Shown here in pieces: positions 1 to 9,317 of a stretch of DNA of 64,000 nt. Below the pieces are notes generated by a model that was given only the letters and a program-made list of their open reading frames with translations, had not been told where the DNA came from and did not search any database. Made by a program: the position numbers and the translations under genes. The stretch lies in the NCBI RefSeq assembly GCF_041916735.1, contig NZ_JAYRYY010000002.1; one strand, 5' to 3'. Within the stretch, counting starts at the first letter, position 1, and the number at the start of each line of letters is the position of its first letter. The stretch is from Zoogloea sp016790385 (GTDB lineage Bacteria > Pseudomonadota > Gammaproteobacteria > Burkholderiales > Rhodocyclaceae).

Positions 1-112
1 TGCCCAGGGCGCGGTCGACCGCATCGCGAAACTCTCGATGGGAATTGAAATCGAATCTTCCGGAAAGCTGAATCCTGGCCTGACTCTGCTGGGTGCTGAC
101 GCTCGTATCCAT
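1..112 (-). CDS. STAS-domain protein, N-terminal fragment
   Basis: Only the first 37 codons are inside the window; the gene runs off the left edge. It starts at ATG 112, and the peptide (MDTSVSTQQ..., then a stretch containing LSGRFDFNSHREF) matches the first strand and helix of STAS domains of the anti-sigma-factor-antagonist type. Such proteins bind or are phosphorylated by partner kinases and sometimes sit in chemotaxis operons. It follows cheB by 68 bp on the same strand, so it probably ends or continues this operon. Its partner is not visible. The family call rests on a short stretch and is inferred. Confidence 0.7.
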   Translation of the reverse strand, partial: MDTSVSTQQSQARIQLSGRFDFNSHREFRDAVDRALG

Positions 113-180
113 TTTGTTGCCTCTGTTCTATCACTGACTGACGCGGTGTCGCCGAAATCGACCAGCCACTAACGCGGGCC

Positions 181-1275
181 TTAGGCCCTGACGCCTCGCC
201 TCTCGGTCATCCGCAGACGATTCAACACGCGCTGCCCGACCTCACGCAGCGGAGCAACCTCATCGAGGGCTCCGACGGTGGCGGCCTCCCGCGGCATGCC
301 GTAGACCACGCAGGACTCCTGATCCTGACCGATCGTCCAGGCACCCGCCTGACGCATCGCCAGCAATCCCTGAGCCCCGTCCTTACCCATTCCGGTGAGG
401 ATAACCCCCACACCGTTCGCCCCCACCTGACTCGCCGCCGAATGGAAAAGCACATCCACCGCCGGACGGTGCCGATTCACCGGCTCTGACTGGGCCAGCT
501 CGCACTGATAGCCACCTGCCACCCGCCGGACCGACAGGTGGGAATGCCCCGGAGCGAGGTAAGCGGTTCCCGGCACCACGCGCTCACCATGCTCAGCCTC
601 CTTCACACGCAAGCGGCACAAGCCATCAAGACGCTTTGCAAAAGAGGACGTAAACATTTCGGGCATATGCTGAACCATCAAAATCGCCGGCATTTGTTCC
701 GGCATGGAACATATCACTTCCTTGATCGCCTCGGTGCCTCCCGTCGACGCGCCAATCAGCACCAGACGCTCGTGCAAGACCTGCGGAGGGAGGCCTCCAG
801 GAAGCCCGTTGATCGCCCCGGGAGGCTCTCGCAGCAAGGGTTTCAGGGGGGATGATGTCATCTGCGGAACCCTCGGACGAGCACCAAATGCGCATCGAAC
901 CTTGTCACAAATTTCTACACGATAGGCTTCGATGCCGGCACTTGAGTCAAGCCGGGGTTTGGGGACGAAATCAACGGCTCCCAACTCAAGTGCCTGCAGC
1001 GTCGCCTCGGAACCACGCTGGGTCAAACTCGAGATCATCACGACGGGCATGGGCCGAAGCCGCATCAAACGCGCCAGAAAGTCCAGGCCGTCCATCTTCG
1101 GCATTTCAATGTCGAGCGTAAGGACGTCCGGATTGAGCGTCTTGATCAGATCTCTGGCCACGATGGGATCAGGCGCCGTTCCCACCACCTCGAGATCGGG
1201 AGCCGAATTGATCACCTCGCTCAAGACACTGCGCATCAGCGCAGAGTCATCAATCACAAGTACCTTAATGGCCAT
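181..1275 (-). CDS. cheB: Chemotaxis response regulator protein-glutamate methylesterase CheB
   Basis: 364-residue CheB, which removes methyl groups from (and deamidates) chemoreceptor glutamates during adaptation, in the cytoplasm. Residues 1-120 form a response-regulator receiver with the acidic pair in VIDDSALMR, the phospho-acceptor in LTLDIEMPKMDG and the lysine in FVPKP. The C-terminal methylesterase domain shows the catalytic triad motifs GASTGGTEAI (Ser), MVQHMP (His) and GMGKDGAQG (Asp). The frame is open 40 codons further upstream, but family alignment begins at MAIKVLVIDDS, so ATG 1275 is chosen. It lies 34 bp downstream of cheD on the same strand. Confidence 0.96.
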   Translation of the reverse strand: MAIKVLVIDDSALMRSVLSEVINSAPDLEVVGTAPDPIVARDLIKTLNPDVLTLDIEMPKMDGLDFLARLMRLRPMPVVMISSLTQRGSEATLQALELGAVDFVPKPRLDSSAGIEAYRVEICDKVRCAFGARPRVPQMTSSPLKPLLREPPGAINGLPGGLPPQVLHERLVLIGASTGGTEAIKEVICSMPEQMPAILMVQHMPEMFTSSFAKRLDGLCRLRVKEAEHGERVVPGTAYLAPGHSHLSVRRVAGGYQCELAQSEPVNRHRPAVDVLFHSAASQVGANGVGVILTGMGKDGAQGLLAMRQAGAWTIGQDQESCVVYGMPREAATVGALDEVAPLREVGQRVLNRLRMTERRGVRA

Positions 1276-1309
1276 TCTAAGTCCCAAGTCCGTGCGAATC
1301 GAAAGTCGT

Positions 1310-1942
1310 TCATCCAAATAGCTCAACGTCGCCCTGAACATTATCGCGTCGAAGCCTCGCTTCATATTCGCGCTCCCGCGCGATGAGAGTGTCATTCTTC
1401 ACACGCACCAGCTTTTTCATCATCACCCGCCCGCTGAGGGGGAAAAAATAAACCTTGCGCGGATAGATATCGAGAAGATCCTGAGCCACGATGGGTATGC
1501 GTTCGGTTTGAAGATAGTCGAGGACAAAGTCCACATTCTTTTCCCCCACCTGGGCCTGAGCCAGGCTGGCCAACACTTTCCCCCCCCCAAAAACCTTGGC
1601 TTCCAGACTGCTGCGCCGCGCCCCCAGTTTGAGCAGGTGGTTGAGAAGTACCTCCATGGCATAGGCGCCGTAGCGTGCCGACGACGATAGCACGCCGGCC
1701 TCGCCTCCATTCTCCGGAAGCATGAAATGGTTCATCCCACCCAAGCCCTTGTCACGATCTCGCACGCACGCAGTCACGCACGATCCCAAAACCGTTACCA
1801 AAACGATATCAGACGTGGTCACGAAATATTCGCCAGGCAACACCTTGACCGCGTCACACCCGAAAGTGCGATCGAAGTAGCGATTCGTGGCCAGGTGCTC
1901 AACGTAGCCGGCGTCAGCGTACACGGGCGGGCGTCCTCTCAT
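1310..1942 (-). CDS. cheD: Chemoreceptor glutamine deamidase CheD
   Basis: 210-residue CheD, which deamidates specific glutamines of chemoreceptors and can interact with CheC-type phosphatases. The catalytic cysteine lies in LGSCVTACVRD and the histidine in GGMNHFMLP; the threonine region EAKVFGGGKVL is also present. The chosen ATG at 1942 lies inside the 3' end of cheR, giving a 29-bp overlap that suggests translational coupling. An upstream in-frame start at 2008 would push the overlap to 95 bp and is less likely. No cheC is visible in the window. Confidence 0.93.
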   Translation of the reverse strand: MRGRPPVYADAGYVEHLATNRYFDRTFGCDAVKVLPGEYFVTTSDIVLVTVLGSCVTACVRDRDKGLGGMNHFMLPENGGEAGVLSSSARYGAYAMEVLLNHLLKLGARRSSLEAKVFGGGKVLASLAQAQVGEKNVDFVLDYLQTERIPIVAQDLLDIYPRKVYFFPLSGRVMMKKLVRVKNDTLIAREREYEARLRRDNVQGDVELFG

Positions 1943-2846
1943 ACACGGTCCGCCCCAAAGAGCGGAAAAGATCGGCCGCGTGCAGGAAGCTCTCGGAATG
2001 CCCCGCAAAGAGCAGCCCGTCGGGCTTGAGGAGTGGCACGAAACGCTCGAGGATTGCGTGCTGGGTCGGCTTATCGAAGTAGATCATCACGTTGCGACAG
2101 AACATGGCATCAAAAGGCCCCTGCAACGCCCAGCTCTTGTCGAGCAGATTGATGCGCTTGAACTCGATGAGCCTTTGCAGGTCGGGCCGCACCCGCACCT
2201 GCCCCTCCTGACTTCCCGTGCCTTTCAGAAAGAAGCGCTGCACACGCTCCCGCGACATTCGCTCAACACGTTCAATTCCGTAGACCCCCTTTTGTGCCGT
2301 GGCGAGAACATTTGTATCGATGTCCGTCGCGACGATCTGAACGGGAGGCGCGAGGGTGTTGAATGCTTCGCACGCCGTGATCGCCAGACTGTAGGGCTCT
2401 TCTCCCGTAGACGCCGCACTGCACCAGATCCGGAAGGGCGCCTTCGCAGTGTGCTTCCTGAGACGCTCCGCCAAGATGTCGAAATGATGCGCCTCCCGGA
2501 AGAATGACGTCAGGTTGGTGGTGAGGCTATTGACGAAGGTCTCCCACTCCTCCGGCTCCCGCTGAGCACGATCCAGGTATTCCGCGAATGTTCGATCTCC
2601 CCTGGCCCGAAGGCGTCGGGCAAGACGGCTGTAAACCATGTCCTGCTTGATCGGGGAGAGGGAGATGCCGGCATGTTTATAGATCAACGCCCTGACACGT
2701 TCGAAATCCCCATTGGAGAACTCAAATTCACGCTCCGGTGCGGCGATTGATGGCCGAACTGCGGGGGTACCCTCAGGCCGCCCTAACACCGATGGGCGAA
2801 CAGCTGGCGGTGTTCTGGGAGCACGGAGTGACGGCTTATCAGACAT
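1914..2846 (-). CDS. cheR: Chemotaxis protein methyltransferase CheR
   Basis: 310-residue CheR, which transfers methyl groups from S-adenosylmethionine to receptor glutamates. The first ~45 residues are a Pro/Arg-rich tail not found in short CheR proteins. The N-terminal helical domain (FSNGDFERVRALIYKHAGI) and the SAM-binding domain follow, with the motifs IWCSAASTGEEPYSLAI and MFCRNVMIYFD. A GAGG ribosome site six bases upstream supports ATG 2846. The gene starts 13 bp after the first chemoreceptor stop codon and overlaps cheD at its end. Confidence 0.96.
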   Translation of the reverse strand: MSDKPSLRAPRTPPAVRPSVLGRPEGTPAVRPSIAAPEREFEFSNGDFERVRALIYKHAGISLSPIKQDMVYSRLARRLRARGDRTFAEYLDRAQREPEEWETFVNSLTTNLTSFFREAHHFDILAERLRKHTAKAPFRIWCSAASTGEEPYSLAITACEAFNTLAPPVQIVATDIDTNVLATAQKGVYGIERVERMSRERVQRFFLKGTGSQEGQVRVRPDLQRLIEFKRINLLDKSWALQGPFDAMFCRNVMIYFDKPTQHAILERFVPLLKPDGLLFAGHSESFLHAADLFRSLGRTVYERTPARVR

Positions 2847-2859
2847 TGGCAGGCCTCAT

Positions 2860-5800
2860 TCAAAACTCTTCCCACTCGTCTTCAACTTCACTCCCGCCAC
2901 TCGCTCTGCGCACCTTGGGAATCGGCGCAGCACCACGCGACGTTGTCGTCCTGGAGGCACGCTCAGGCAAACGGGTAATGTTGTCGGGCACCGCCTGCAC
3001 CGACCCGCCGGACGGGTTGCCCGCCTGAAGCCGGAACATCGCGACCGAGCGAACAAGGCTGCGAGCCTGCTCTTCGAGGCTTTCGGCGGCAGCGGCGGCC
3101 TCTTCCACCAGGGCCGCATTCTGTTGGGTCACCTCGTCCATCTGGCCCACCGCCTGCGTCACCTGCTCGATACCGCTGCTCTGCTCCGAACTCGCTTCCG
3201 CGATCTCCGTCACCAGCGACGACAGCTTCTGGAAGTTCGACACCACTTCCTCCATCGTCTGGCCCGCTTCGTTCACAAGCTTTGCCCCGTCCTCCACCTT
3301 GTCCACACTGTCCGCGATCAGCGCCTTGATCTCCCGCGCCGCCTGCGCACTGCGCTGGGCAAGACTTCTGACCTCGCTCGCCACCACCGCAAAGCCCCGA
3401 CCCTGCTCGCCCGCCCGCGCCGCTTCCACCGCGGCATTGAGCGCCAGGATGTTCGTCTGGAACGCGATCGAATCGATCACGCCAATGATGTCCGCGATCT
3501 TCTTCGCGCTCTCCTGGATCGAGCCCATCGTCTCAACCACCCGACCAACCATCGCGCCACCCTGTTCGGCAACCTCGTTGCTCGAACTCGCAAGCTCCTT
3601 CGCCTGCCGGGCGTTGTCCGCGTTCTGGCGAACCGTCGCGTTGAGCTCTTCCATCGAACTCGCCGTCTCTTCCAGGCTGCTCGCCTGTTCCTCCGTCCGC
3701 GACGAAAGGTCCGAATTGCCCGCCGCAATCTCCTGCGCCGCGACGTTGATCGATTCCGACGCTTCCTTGATCTGGCCCACCACTTCACGCAGGCGCTCCA
3801 CCGTCGTATTGGTGTCGTCCTTCAGCTGGCCAAACGTCCCACCGTAGTCCGCCGTGATCTTCTCCGTCAGATCTCCGCGCGCTATCGCATTCAGCACCCG
3901 GGCGAGATCCAGCAGACTGCCTGCCACACCCTCCATCAGGCGATTGAGCCCAACGGACAGGTCGCGGAAAAAGCCCGTCTTGCCTTCCGCATCGATGCGC
4001 ACGGTGAGGTCTCCATCCACGGCCCCGGCAACCAGTGCCTGAACCTCCTTCTCGGCCAGAAGCTCATCGGTACGATCACGCCACTCTCCGACGGACCCCA
4101 GGCGCTCGCCGGCACTGCTCAGGATGGGGCTGGTCACAACATCAAATGTGCGCCCTCCGATGACCATCTGGGTCCGGGTGGTCTGGCTGAGCGACGCAAG
4201 GCGCTGGAGAGCGGCATCAGGGTCGGGATAGAGTCGACCGATACTGCTTCCGATAAAGCTGTCCGTGCTGAAGCCCGGCGCATGCTTGCGGATCTCGGCT
4301 TCGATACTCCGGATGGTCTTAAGCAGCGCCGGATTGGCATACATGACCCGACCGGAGGGATCCGCAATTCTCACGTTTGTTTCGACGCAATCGAGAGCCT
4401 GACGAATACGGGCGTTCTCATCTCCGATCCGCTTTTGTTCAGAGATATCGCTGCACAGTCTGACCTGCATGCTCTCGAGGGCCTGCAGCAACTTGCCAAC
4501 CTCGTCATTGCGACGGACATCAATGTTGTTGCGGTACAGCCCGCTTGCAACATTTCGAGCAGTGCCCACCATGTTCTTCAGGGGGTTGACGACCAGCGAA
4601 CGCATCAGGATAAAGATCACGCCCGCCAGCACGAGCGCGGCGCAAATACCGATGACGAACAGCATGAGCCCTATGCTGTGCGCAGCCTCCTCAAACTCAT
4701 CAATGTAAGTGCCCCCCGCCACCACCCAGTTCCACTCGGGAAAGGCTTTGAAGGCCACAACCTTCTGACGAGCCGCGCTCTCATTCAATTCGGCATTGAC
4801 CCACGGATAACGGGTCACCCCGCTCTTTTGATCCAGCATCTCGCGAATGAAGAAGCGACCGTCGGCATCCTTCGAGTCGATCAGCGTCTGGCCCACCTTA
4901 GCTGGATGAGCAATAAGGGTTCCAAGCGCTTTTCCGGGGGTCGAATCGAGCACGAAGGCGTAGCCTGACTGGCCAAAGTGCACTTCGCTGATTTGCTTGC
5001 GCAGGGCGGCGAGCTCACCGGAGAAATCGCGCCCGACAGATGTGGCGCCAATGACCCTGCCGCTGCCATCCTTGATCGGCGCATACCCTGAGTAGGTCTC
5101 CTTGCCGAACAGAACAGCCTTGCCCGCGTACCGCTCTCCCGCCAGCAATCTGGCATGGGCGGGGTGATCGTGAGGCAAGACCGTACCGACCGCACGCTCA
5201 CCATTCTCCTTCTTCTGGGATGTCGCGACACGGTAGAAATCATCACCCTTGCGGGCGAACAGGGTTGCAGCGGCCCCACTGCCGGCGGTAAAGCGATCCA
5301 TCTCCTGCACACGCGAATTCATGGACATCCCGCCGTGCAGGAGAACCGGCATTCCCTCGGAGGCCGCGTTCACCGAGAAAGTGTCGGTGAAACCGGCCAC
5401 AAAAATGTCATTCAGCCGGTCCGTCTCCGCCCGCAGATTCCGCGCCCTGGACTCAACCATGGCATGGACCAGACCCACCTTGTCCGTGACCACAGCCACC
5501 CCCTGGCTCTCCAGCGTGGCCGTCGTCCGATCCCGCATGATCCATGACCCGGCTCCGAGGATGACCGCCAAGGCCAATGCTGCGGCCGCCGCCGTGCGGG
5601 TGGCCAGGGATGCGCCTCGCACACGTTCACTGAACGCCGGCCACAGGCCTGCGGATGTCACCTGCCCATTGAGGATCCGCTTGCCGCGTGCCTTACCTTC
5701 GCGAAAGAGCGCATAGGCCGCTTCGGCGGCCTTGATCTGCTCAGCACTGGCCTTTTGCCGAGAGGACATGTAGCCGGTAATCTGCCCGTTCTCGATGATC

Positions 5801-6102
5801 GGGGTTGCATGAGCGACAACCCAGTAGAAATCACCGTTCTTGCATCGATTCTTTACCAGCCCCACCCACGGACGCCCTGCCTTGAGTGCAGCCCACATGT
5901 CGGCGAAGGCTTCAACGGGCATATCAGGATGGCGCACGATATTGTGCGGACGGCCGATCAGCTCGTCTTCGCTGAATCCACTGATCCTGATGAAGTCCTG
6001 GTTGATGAAGGTGATCTGACCTTTCAGATCGGTCTTGGACACAATCAGATCAGCATCAGTCAACTCGATTTCATGCTGGGTGACGGGCATGTTTATTTTC
6101 AT
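2860..6102 (-). CDS. Methyl-accepting chemotaxis protein: Aer-like PAS, periplasmic Cache-like domain, HAMP, PAS, signalling domain
   Basis: 1080-residue chemoreceptor, twice the usual size. Residues 1-120 are an Aer-type PAS domain, including a NIVRHPDMP motif typical of energy/redox taxis receptors. A transmembrane helix at about 170-189 precedes a ~285-residue periplasmic region resembling a double Cache ligand-binding domain. A second membrane helix near 476-498 leads to HAMP, then a further PAS and HAMP-like region, then the MCP signalling helix with the hairpin tip IAFQTNILALNAAVEAARAGEQ. The signalling segment appears DNA-identical to that of the next receptor. GGGAG six bases upstream supports ATG 6102. 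FAD binding by the first PAS is inferred. Confidence 0.95.
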   Translation of the reverse strand: MKINMPVTQHEIELTDADLIVSKTDLKGQITFINQDFIRISGFSEDELIGRPHNIVRHPDMPVEAFADMWAALKAGRPWVGLVKNRCKNGDFYWVVAHATPIIENGQITGYMSSRQKASAEQIKAAEAAYALFREGKARGKRILNGQVTSAGLWPAFSERVRGASLATRTAAAAALALAVILGAGSWIMRDRTTATLESQGVAVVTDKVGLVHAMVESRARNLRAETDRLNDIFVAGFTDTFSVNAASEGMPVLLHGGMSMNSRVQEMDRFTAGSGAAATLFARKGDDFYRVATSQKKENGERAVGTVLPHDHPAHARLLAGERYAGKAVLFGKETYSGYAPIKDGSGRVIGATSVGRDFSGELAALRKQISEVHFGQSGYAFVLDSTPGKALGTLIAHPAKVGQTLIDSKDADGRFFIREMLDQKSGVTRYPWVNAELNESAARQKVVAFKAFPEWNWVVAGGTYIDEFEEAAHSIGLMLFVIGICAALVLAGVIFILMRSLVVNPLKNMVGTARNVASGLYRNNIDVRRNDEVGKLLQALESMQVRLCSDISEQKRIGDENARIRQALDCVETNVRIADPSGRVMYANPALLKTIRSIEAEIRKHAPGFSTDSFIGSSIGRLYPDPDAALQRLASLSQTTRTQMVIGGRTFDVVTSPILSSAGERLGSVGEWRDRTDELLAEKEVQALVAGAVDGDLTVRIDAEGKTGFFRDLSVGLNRLMEGVAGSLLDLARVLNAIARGDLTEKITADYGGTFGQLKDDTNTTVERLREVVGQIKEASESINVAAQEIAAGNSDLSSRTEEQASSLEETASSMEELNATVRQNADNARQAKELASSSNEVAEQGGAMVGRVVETMGSIQESAKKIADIIGVIDSIAFQTNILALNAAVEAARAGEQGRGFAVVASEVRSLAQRSAQAAREIKALIADSVDKVEDGAKLVNEAGQTMEEVVSNFQKLSSLVTEIAEASSEQSSGIEQVTQAVGQMDEVTQQNAALVEEAAAAAESLEEQARSLVRSVAMFRLQAGNPSGGSVQAVPDNITRLPERASRTTTSRGAAPIPKVRRASGGSEVEDEWEEF
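3065..3903 (-). repeat. Shared MCP signalling module, copy 1
   Basis: This 839-bp stretch reads the same as 6737-7575 (offset 3672). It encodes the HAMP end, adaptation helices and cytoplasmic tip of the receptor. I saw no mismatch when reading the two copies, and encoded proteins match in more than one frame. Similarity falls off abruptly on both sides, at a codon for the helix following VLNAIAR and at the SLEEQA segment. Confidence 0.9.
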
Positions 6103-6162
6103 TCTTCACTCCCACTTGGCTTTCCTGCTTGCTGTCTCTACGCCCGACGAACAATCGGCGCC

Positions 6163-9100
6163 TCAGAACTCTTCCCAATCCGCCTCGGCGAGGTTCGATG
6201 CATGACGCCTCACTTTTGGAAGCGGAGCACCTAGCTTCGCTAACTTGATCGTCCTGACAGGCTCGTCGCTGCGCTCTCGTTCACTTGGTGTGGATTGGTT
6301 CAGGGGCACCTCGGACAACCCGTTCCCATAGGCTTGCTTGAGCTTGCGGATTTCCTGGATCGTCTCCTCGGAGAGGACCGCGAAGTCGTTGTGCAACAAC
6401 CGCTCTGCACCGCTGCCGTCGCCAGATTGCTTGGCCCGGATGACAGCTCCGGCGCAACGGTGGAACTCTAAGTGCTTGTTCTTCAGCTGGGCATAGCCTG
6501 GGGCGCTTGCATAGCGCTGGCCGGCACCGTGGATCCAGCACCCGAGAACGCATTTGTCGTCCCGCGACACGACCGCCGGATCAAGCGCCTCCCCTTCCCC
6601 CGCCAAGAAGTTGCGCAGCTTTTGCTTCCAGCCCATATGGGCCCGAATCGCTCCATCGAAATCCAGTGCAGCGGCATTTTCCGCAGCGGCCGCTGGCACC
6701 AGGCGGAAGGTGCTCACCGCACGCACGAGATTACCCGCCTGCTCTTCGAGGCTTTCGGCGGCAGCGGCGGCCTCTTCCACCAGGGCCGCATTCTGTTGGG
6801 TCACCTCGTCCATCTGGCCCACCGCCTGCGTCACCTGCTCGATACCGCTGCTCTGCTCCGAACTCGCTTCCGCGATCTCCGTCACCAGCGACGACAGCTT
6901 CTGGAAGTTCGACACCACTTCCTCCATCGTCTGGCCCGCTTCGTTCACAAGCTTTGCCCCGTCCTCCACCTTGTCCACACTGTCCGCGATCAGCGCCTTG
7001 ATCTCCCGCGCCGCCTGCGCACTGCGCTGGGCAAGACTTCTGACCTCGCTCGCCACCACCGCAAAGCCCCGACCCTGCTCGCCCGCCCGCGCCGCTTCCA
7101 CCGCGGCATTGAGCGCCAGGATGTTCGTCTGGAACGCGATCGAATCGATCACGCCAATGATGTCCGCGATCTTCTTCGCGCTCTCCTGGATCGAGCCCAT
7201 CGTCTCAACCACCCGACCAACCATCGCGCCACCCTGTTCGGCAACCTCGTTGCTCGAACTCGCAAGCTCCTTCGCCTGCCGGGCGTTGTCCGCGTTCTGG
7301 CGAACCGTCGCGTTGAGCTCTTCCATCGAACTCGCCGTCTCTTCCAGGCTGCTCGCCTGTTCCTCCGTCCGCGACGAAAGGTCCGAATTGCCCGCCGCAA
7401 TCTCCTGCGCCGCGACGTTGATCGATTCCGACGCTTCCTTGATCTGGCCCACCACTTCACGCAGGCGCTCCACCGTCGTATTGGTGTCGTCCTTCAGCTG
7501 GCCAAACGTCCCACCGTAGTCCGCCGTGATCTTCTCCGTCAGATCTCCGCGCGCTATCGCATTCAGCACCCGGGCAATGTCCTCAAGATTTGTCGCCACC
7601 ACCCCCATCAGGCTGTTGAGGTTTTCAGCCAGCGAGGCGAGGAAGCCGGTACGACCCTCCAGGCTCAAGCGCTGGGCAAAGTTACCCTCCAGCGCGGACT
7701 TCAACAGGCTCGCCAGATCCTGCTCAAGGCGCACTTCGCTCGTCCTGTCCTGCCACTCAACAACGGAACCCAGACGCTCCCCCTTTTCGCTAACCACGGG
7801 ATTCGCGACAAGGGAGAACGTGCGCCCACCCACACGCACCGTCGCACGATGCTCGCCGCGCAGCGCCCCCAGCAGATTGCGCTGATGGGCAGGATTCTTG
7901 TGGAAGCTGTCAAAGTTCGACCCGAGCAAGCCCTGCACCCCGAAGCCAGGCAGTTCCTTGCGAATATCGCTCTCGGCCTCCTTGAGCATGCCGAGCACCG
8001 ACTCGTTGCAGTAGATGATCCGACCTTCGTTGTCGGCCAACATGATGTTGGTGGACGCCTTGTCGAGCGCATTCCTGATGCGCAGGTTGGCAGCAGCATT
8101 TTCCTGCTCCGAGGCAATCCGATTGAGCAGGCTGGCCTGCATTTCGTTGAGATCCAGCGCGATATCGCCAAACGCGTCTTTTGAAGCGACCGTCAGCGGC
8201 ACATCCAGCACACCACTCCCGATCCGCCCGAGACCTGACTGAATCTCGCTGATGCCCGAGAGCATGGTCCGACGGAAGCCCATGAAGAGGTAGCCCGCCA
8301 AAATCAGGCTTATGGCAATCGCGGCAAGCGCAAGGACCCTCGCCCCCTCGAGGCGCTCGATCCGAAGAGTCAGATACTTCTCGAATTCCTTCGCACTGAC
8401 GTCAAGGAGCGTGTAACTCGAATCGACTGCTTGTGTGCCCACCTCGAACACCTGGCCCGGATTCACGCCTGCAACCGACGAGCCGAGAAGATTCCCGTTC
8501 ACGAGTGATGTCAAAGCATCGACGTTGTCGCCAATCACCTTCTTGGGGCCTTCGATTGCCTCGCGCAGAGCCGCCTGATTGCCACCCGCCTTTGACACGG
8601 AGGCATCCAACGCAGCACGTCCGTCCGCGAGCCTCCGCATCAGGACATGGGCCTCGATTCGCTCGGCCTCTGTGCTCTGACGCCGGAATGCGAGTCCGGT
8701 ACCCAAAGCCCTCAGCCGCCCAGCGTCCTCGGCAAGTTCCGGAAGGCGCGTCACGAAGAGGTCCATCAAATAGTAGGTTTCCAGCTCCGGATCCAGCGTC
8801 GCATTGGTGTTGTCTGCAACCTGCGTGATGAATGCCTTCACCTTTGCGATGTAATCGCTGTGCAAGCGAAAACTCTCCGCTGCCTCCACGTTCAAGGCCC
8901 GCGCCTGAAGTTCCTGCCAACCCTGGCGGATTGAAACCCAGGCGGCGTCGGTGCCCAGCGATGCGCCCAGCAACTCATTCGTGGCGTCGCCAGCCTTGAT
9001 CGCCTGCTCGGCCTTTGTCTTCATTTCCGCCAGTTTGGGCGCGAGGCTTGTATCACCACCGATGACATTGACCGAGATCCCGCGATGGGCCTGTACTGCC

Positions 9101-9303
9101 TGCATCAGATTGCGAGCGGGCATCACGAGATCCACCGTAAGGGTCTCCTTCGTGCTGAACGCAATGTCACTATTGATTCGCTCTAGGAGCATGAACGCCA
9201 GCACGACCACGGGGGCCAACGCAATCAGACCGAGCAACGCGAGCTTGCCTTGCACGGAGAGGCGGTTCATGACGCGGATGGCTGGAGAAAGAAATGCACT
9301 CAT
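6163..9303 (-). CDS. Methyl-accepting chemotaxis protein with helical periplasmic sensor, PAS and C-terminal zinc-binding CZB domain
   Basis: 1046-residue chemoreceptor. A membrane anchor near 20-42 is followed by a ~290-residue periplasmic region predicted largely helical that I cannot assign to a named ligand family. A second anchor follows (ALAAIAISLILAGYLFMGF), then HAMP, a PAS domain with the phrase NEGRIIYCN, a second HAMP-like unit and the signalling helix. After the signalling domain comes a chemoreceptor zinc-binding (CZB) domain: HMGW, then CVLGCW, then HLEFH, the usual 3His/Cys zinc set. CZB domains are linked to zinc or hypochlorous-acid sensing, so a cytoplasmic second input is plausible. 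It lies 14 bp downstream of cheW. Confidence 0.94.
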   Translation of the reverse strand: MSAFLSPAIRVMNRLSVQGKLALLGLIALAPVVVLAFMLLERINSDIAFSTKETLTVDLVMPARNLMQAVQAHRGISVNVIGGDTSLAPKLAEMKTKAEQAIKAGDATNELLGASLGTDAAWVSIRQGWQELQARALNVEAAESFRLHSDYIAKVKAFITQVADNTNATLDPELETYYLMDLFVTRLPELAEDAGRLRALGTGLAFRRQSTEAERIEAHVLMRRLADGRAALDASVSKAGGNQAALREAIEGPKKVIGDNVDALTSLVNGNLLGSSVAGVNPGQVFEVGTQAVDSSYTLLDVSAKEFEKYLTLRIERLEGARVLALAAIAISLILAGYLFMGFRRTMLSGISEIQSGLGRIGSGVLDVPLTVASKDAFGDIALDLNEMQASLLNRIASEQENAAANLRIRNALDKASTNIMLADNEGRIIYCNESVLGMLKEAESDIRKELPGFGVQGLLGSNFDSFHKNPAHQRNLLGALRGEHRATVRVGGRTFSLVANPVVSEKGERLGSVVEWQDRTSEVRLEQDLASLLKSALEGNFAQRLSLEGRTGFLASLAENLNSLMGVVATNLEDIARVLNAIARGDLTEKITADYGGTFGQLKDDTNTTVERLREVVGQIKEASESINVAAQEIAAGNSDLSSRTEEQASSLEETASSMEELNATVRQNADNARQAKELASSSNEVAEQGGAMVGRVVETMGSIQESAKKIADIIGVIDSIAFQTNILALNAAVEAARAGEQGRGFAVVASEVRSLAQRSAQAAREIKALIADSVDKVEDGAKLVNEAGQTMEEVVSNFQKLSSLVTEIAEASSEQSSGIEQVTQAVGQMDEVTQQNAALVEEAAAAAESLEEQAGNLVRAVSTFRLVPAAAAENAAALDFDGAIRAHMGWKQKLRNFLAGEGEALDPAVVSRDDKCVLGCWIHGAGQRYASAPGYAQLKNKHLEFHRCAGAVIRAKQSGDGSGAERLLHNDFAVLSEETIQEIRKLKQAYGNGLSEVPLNQSTPSERERSDEPVRTIKLAKLGAPLPKVRRHASNLAEADWEEF
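6737..7575 (-). repeat. Shared MCP signalling module, copy 2
   Basis: Second copy of the 839-bp segment at 3065-3903, embedded in the CZB-containing receptor. The sharp edges and apparent absence of synonymous differences point to recent gene conversion or duplication rather than purifying selection alone. Confidence 0.9.
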
Positions 9304-9317
9304 GGCGGCACCTGAAC

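Noticed and set aside
2713..4968. Very long plus-strand open frame (about 750 codons) opposite the first chemoreceptor
   Set aside because: It is antisense to a well-supported receptor, and a matching frame appears opposite the second receptor only because the DNA is duplicated. Composition (His/Arg/Leu-rich) is that of a GC-rich antisense shadow.
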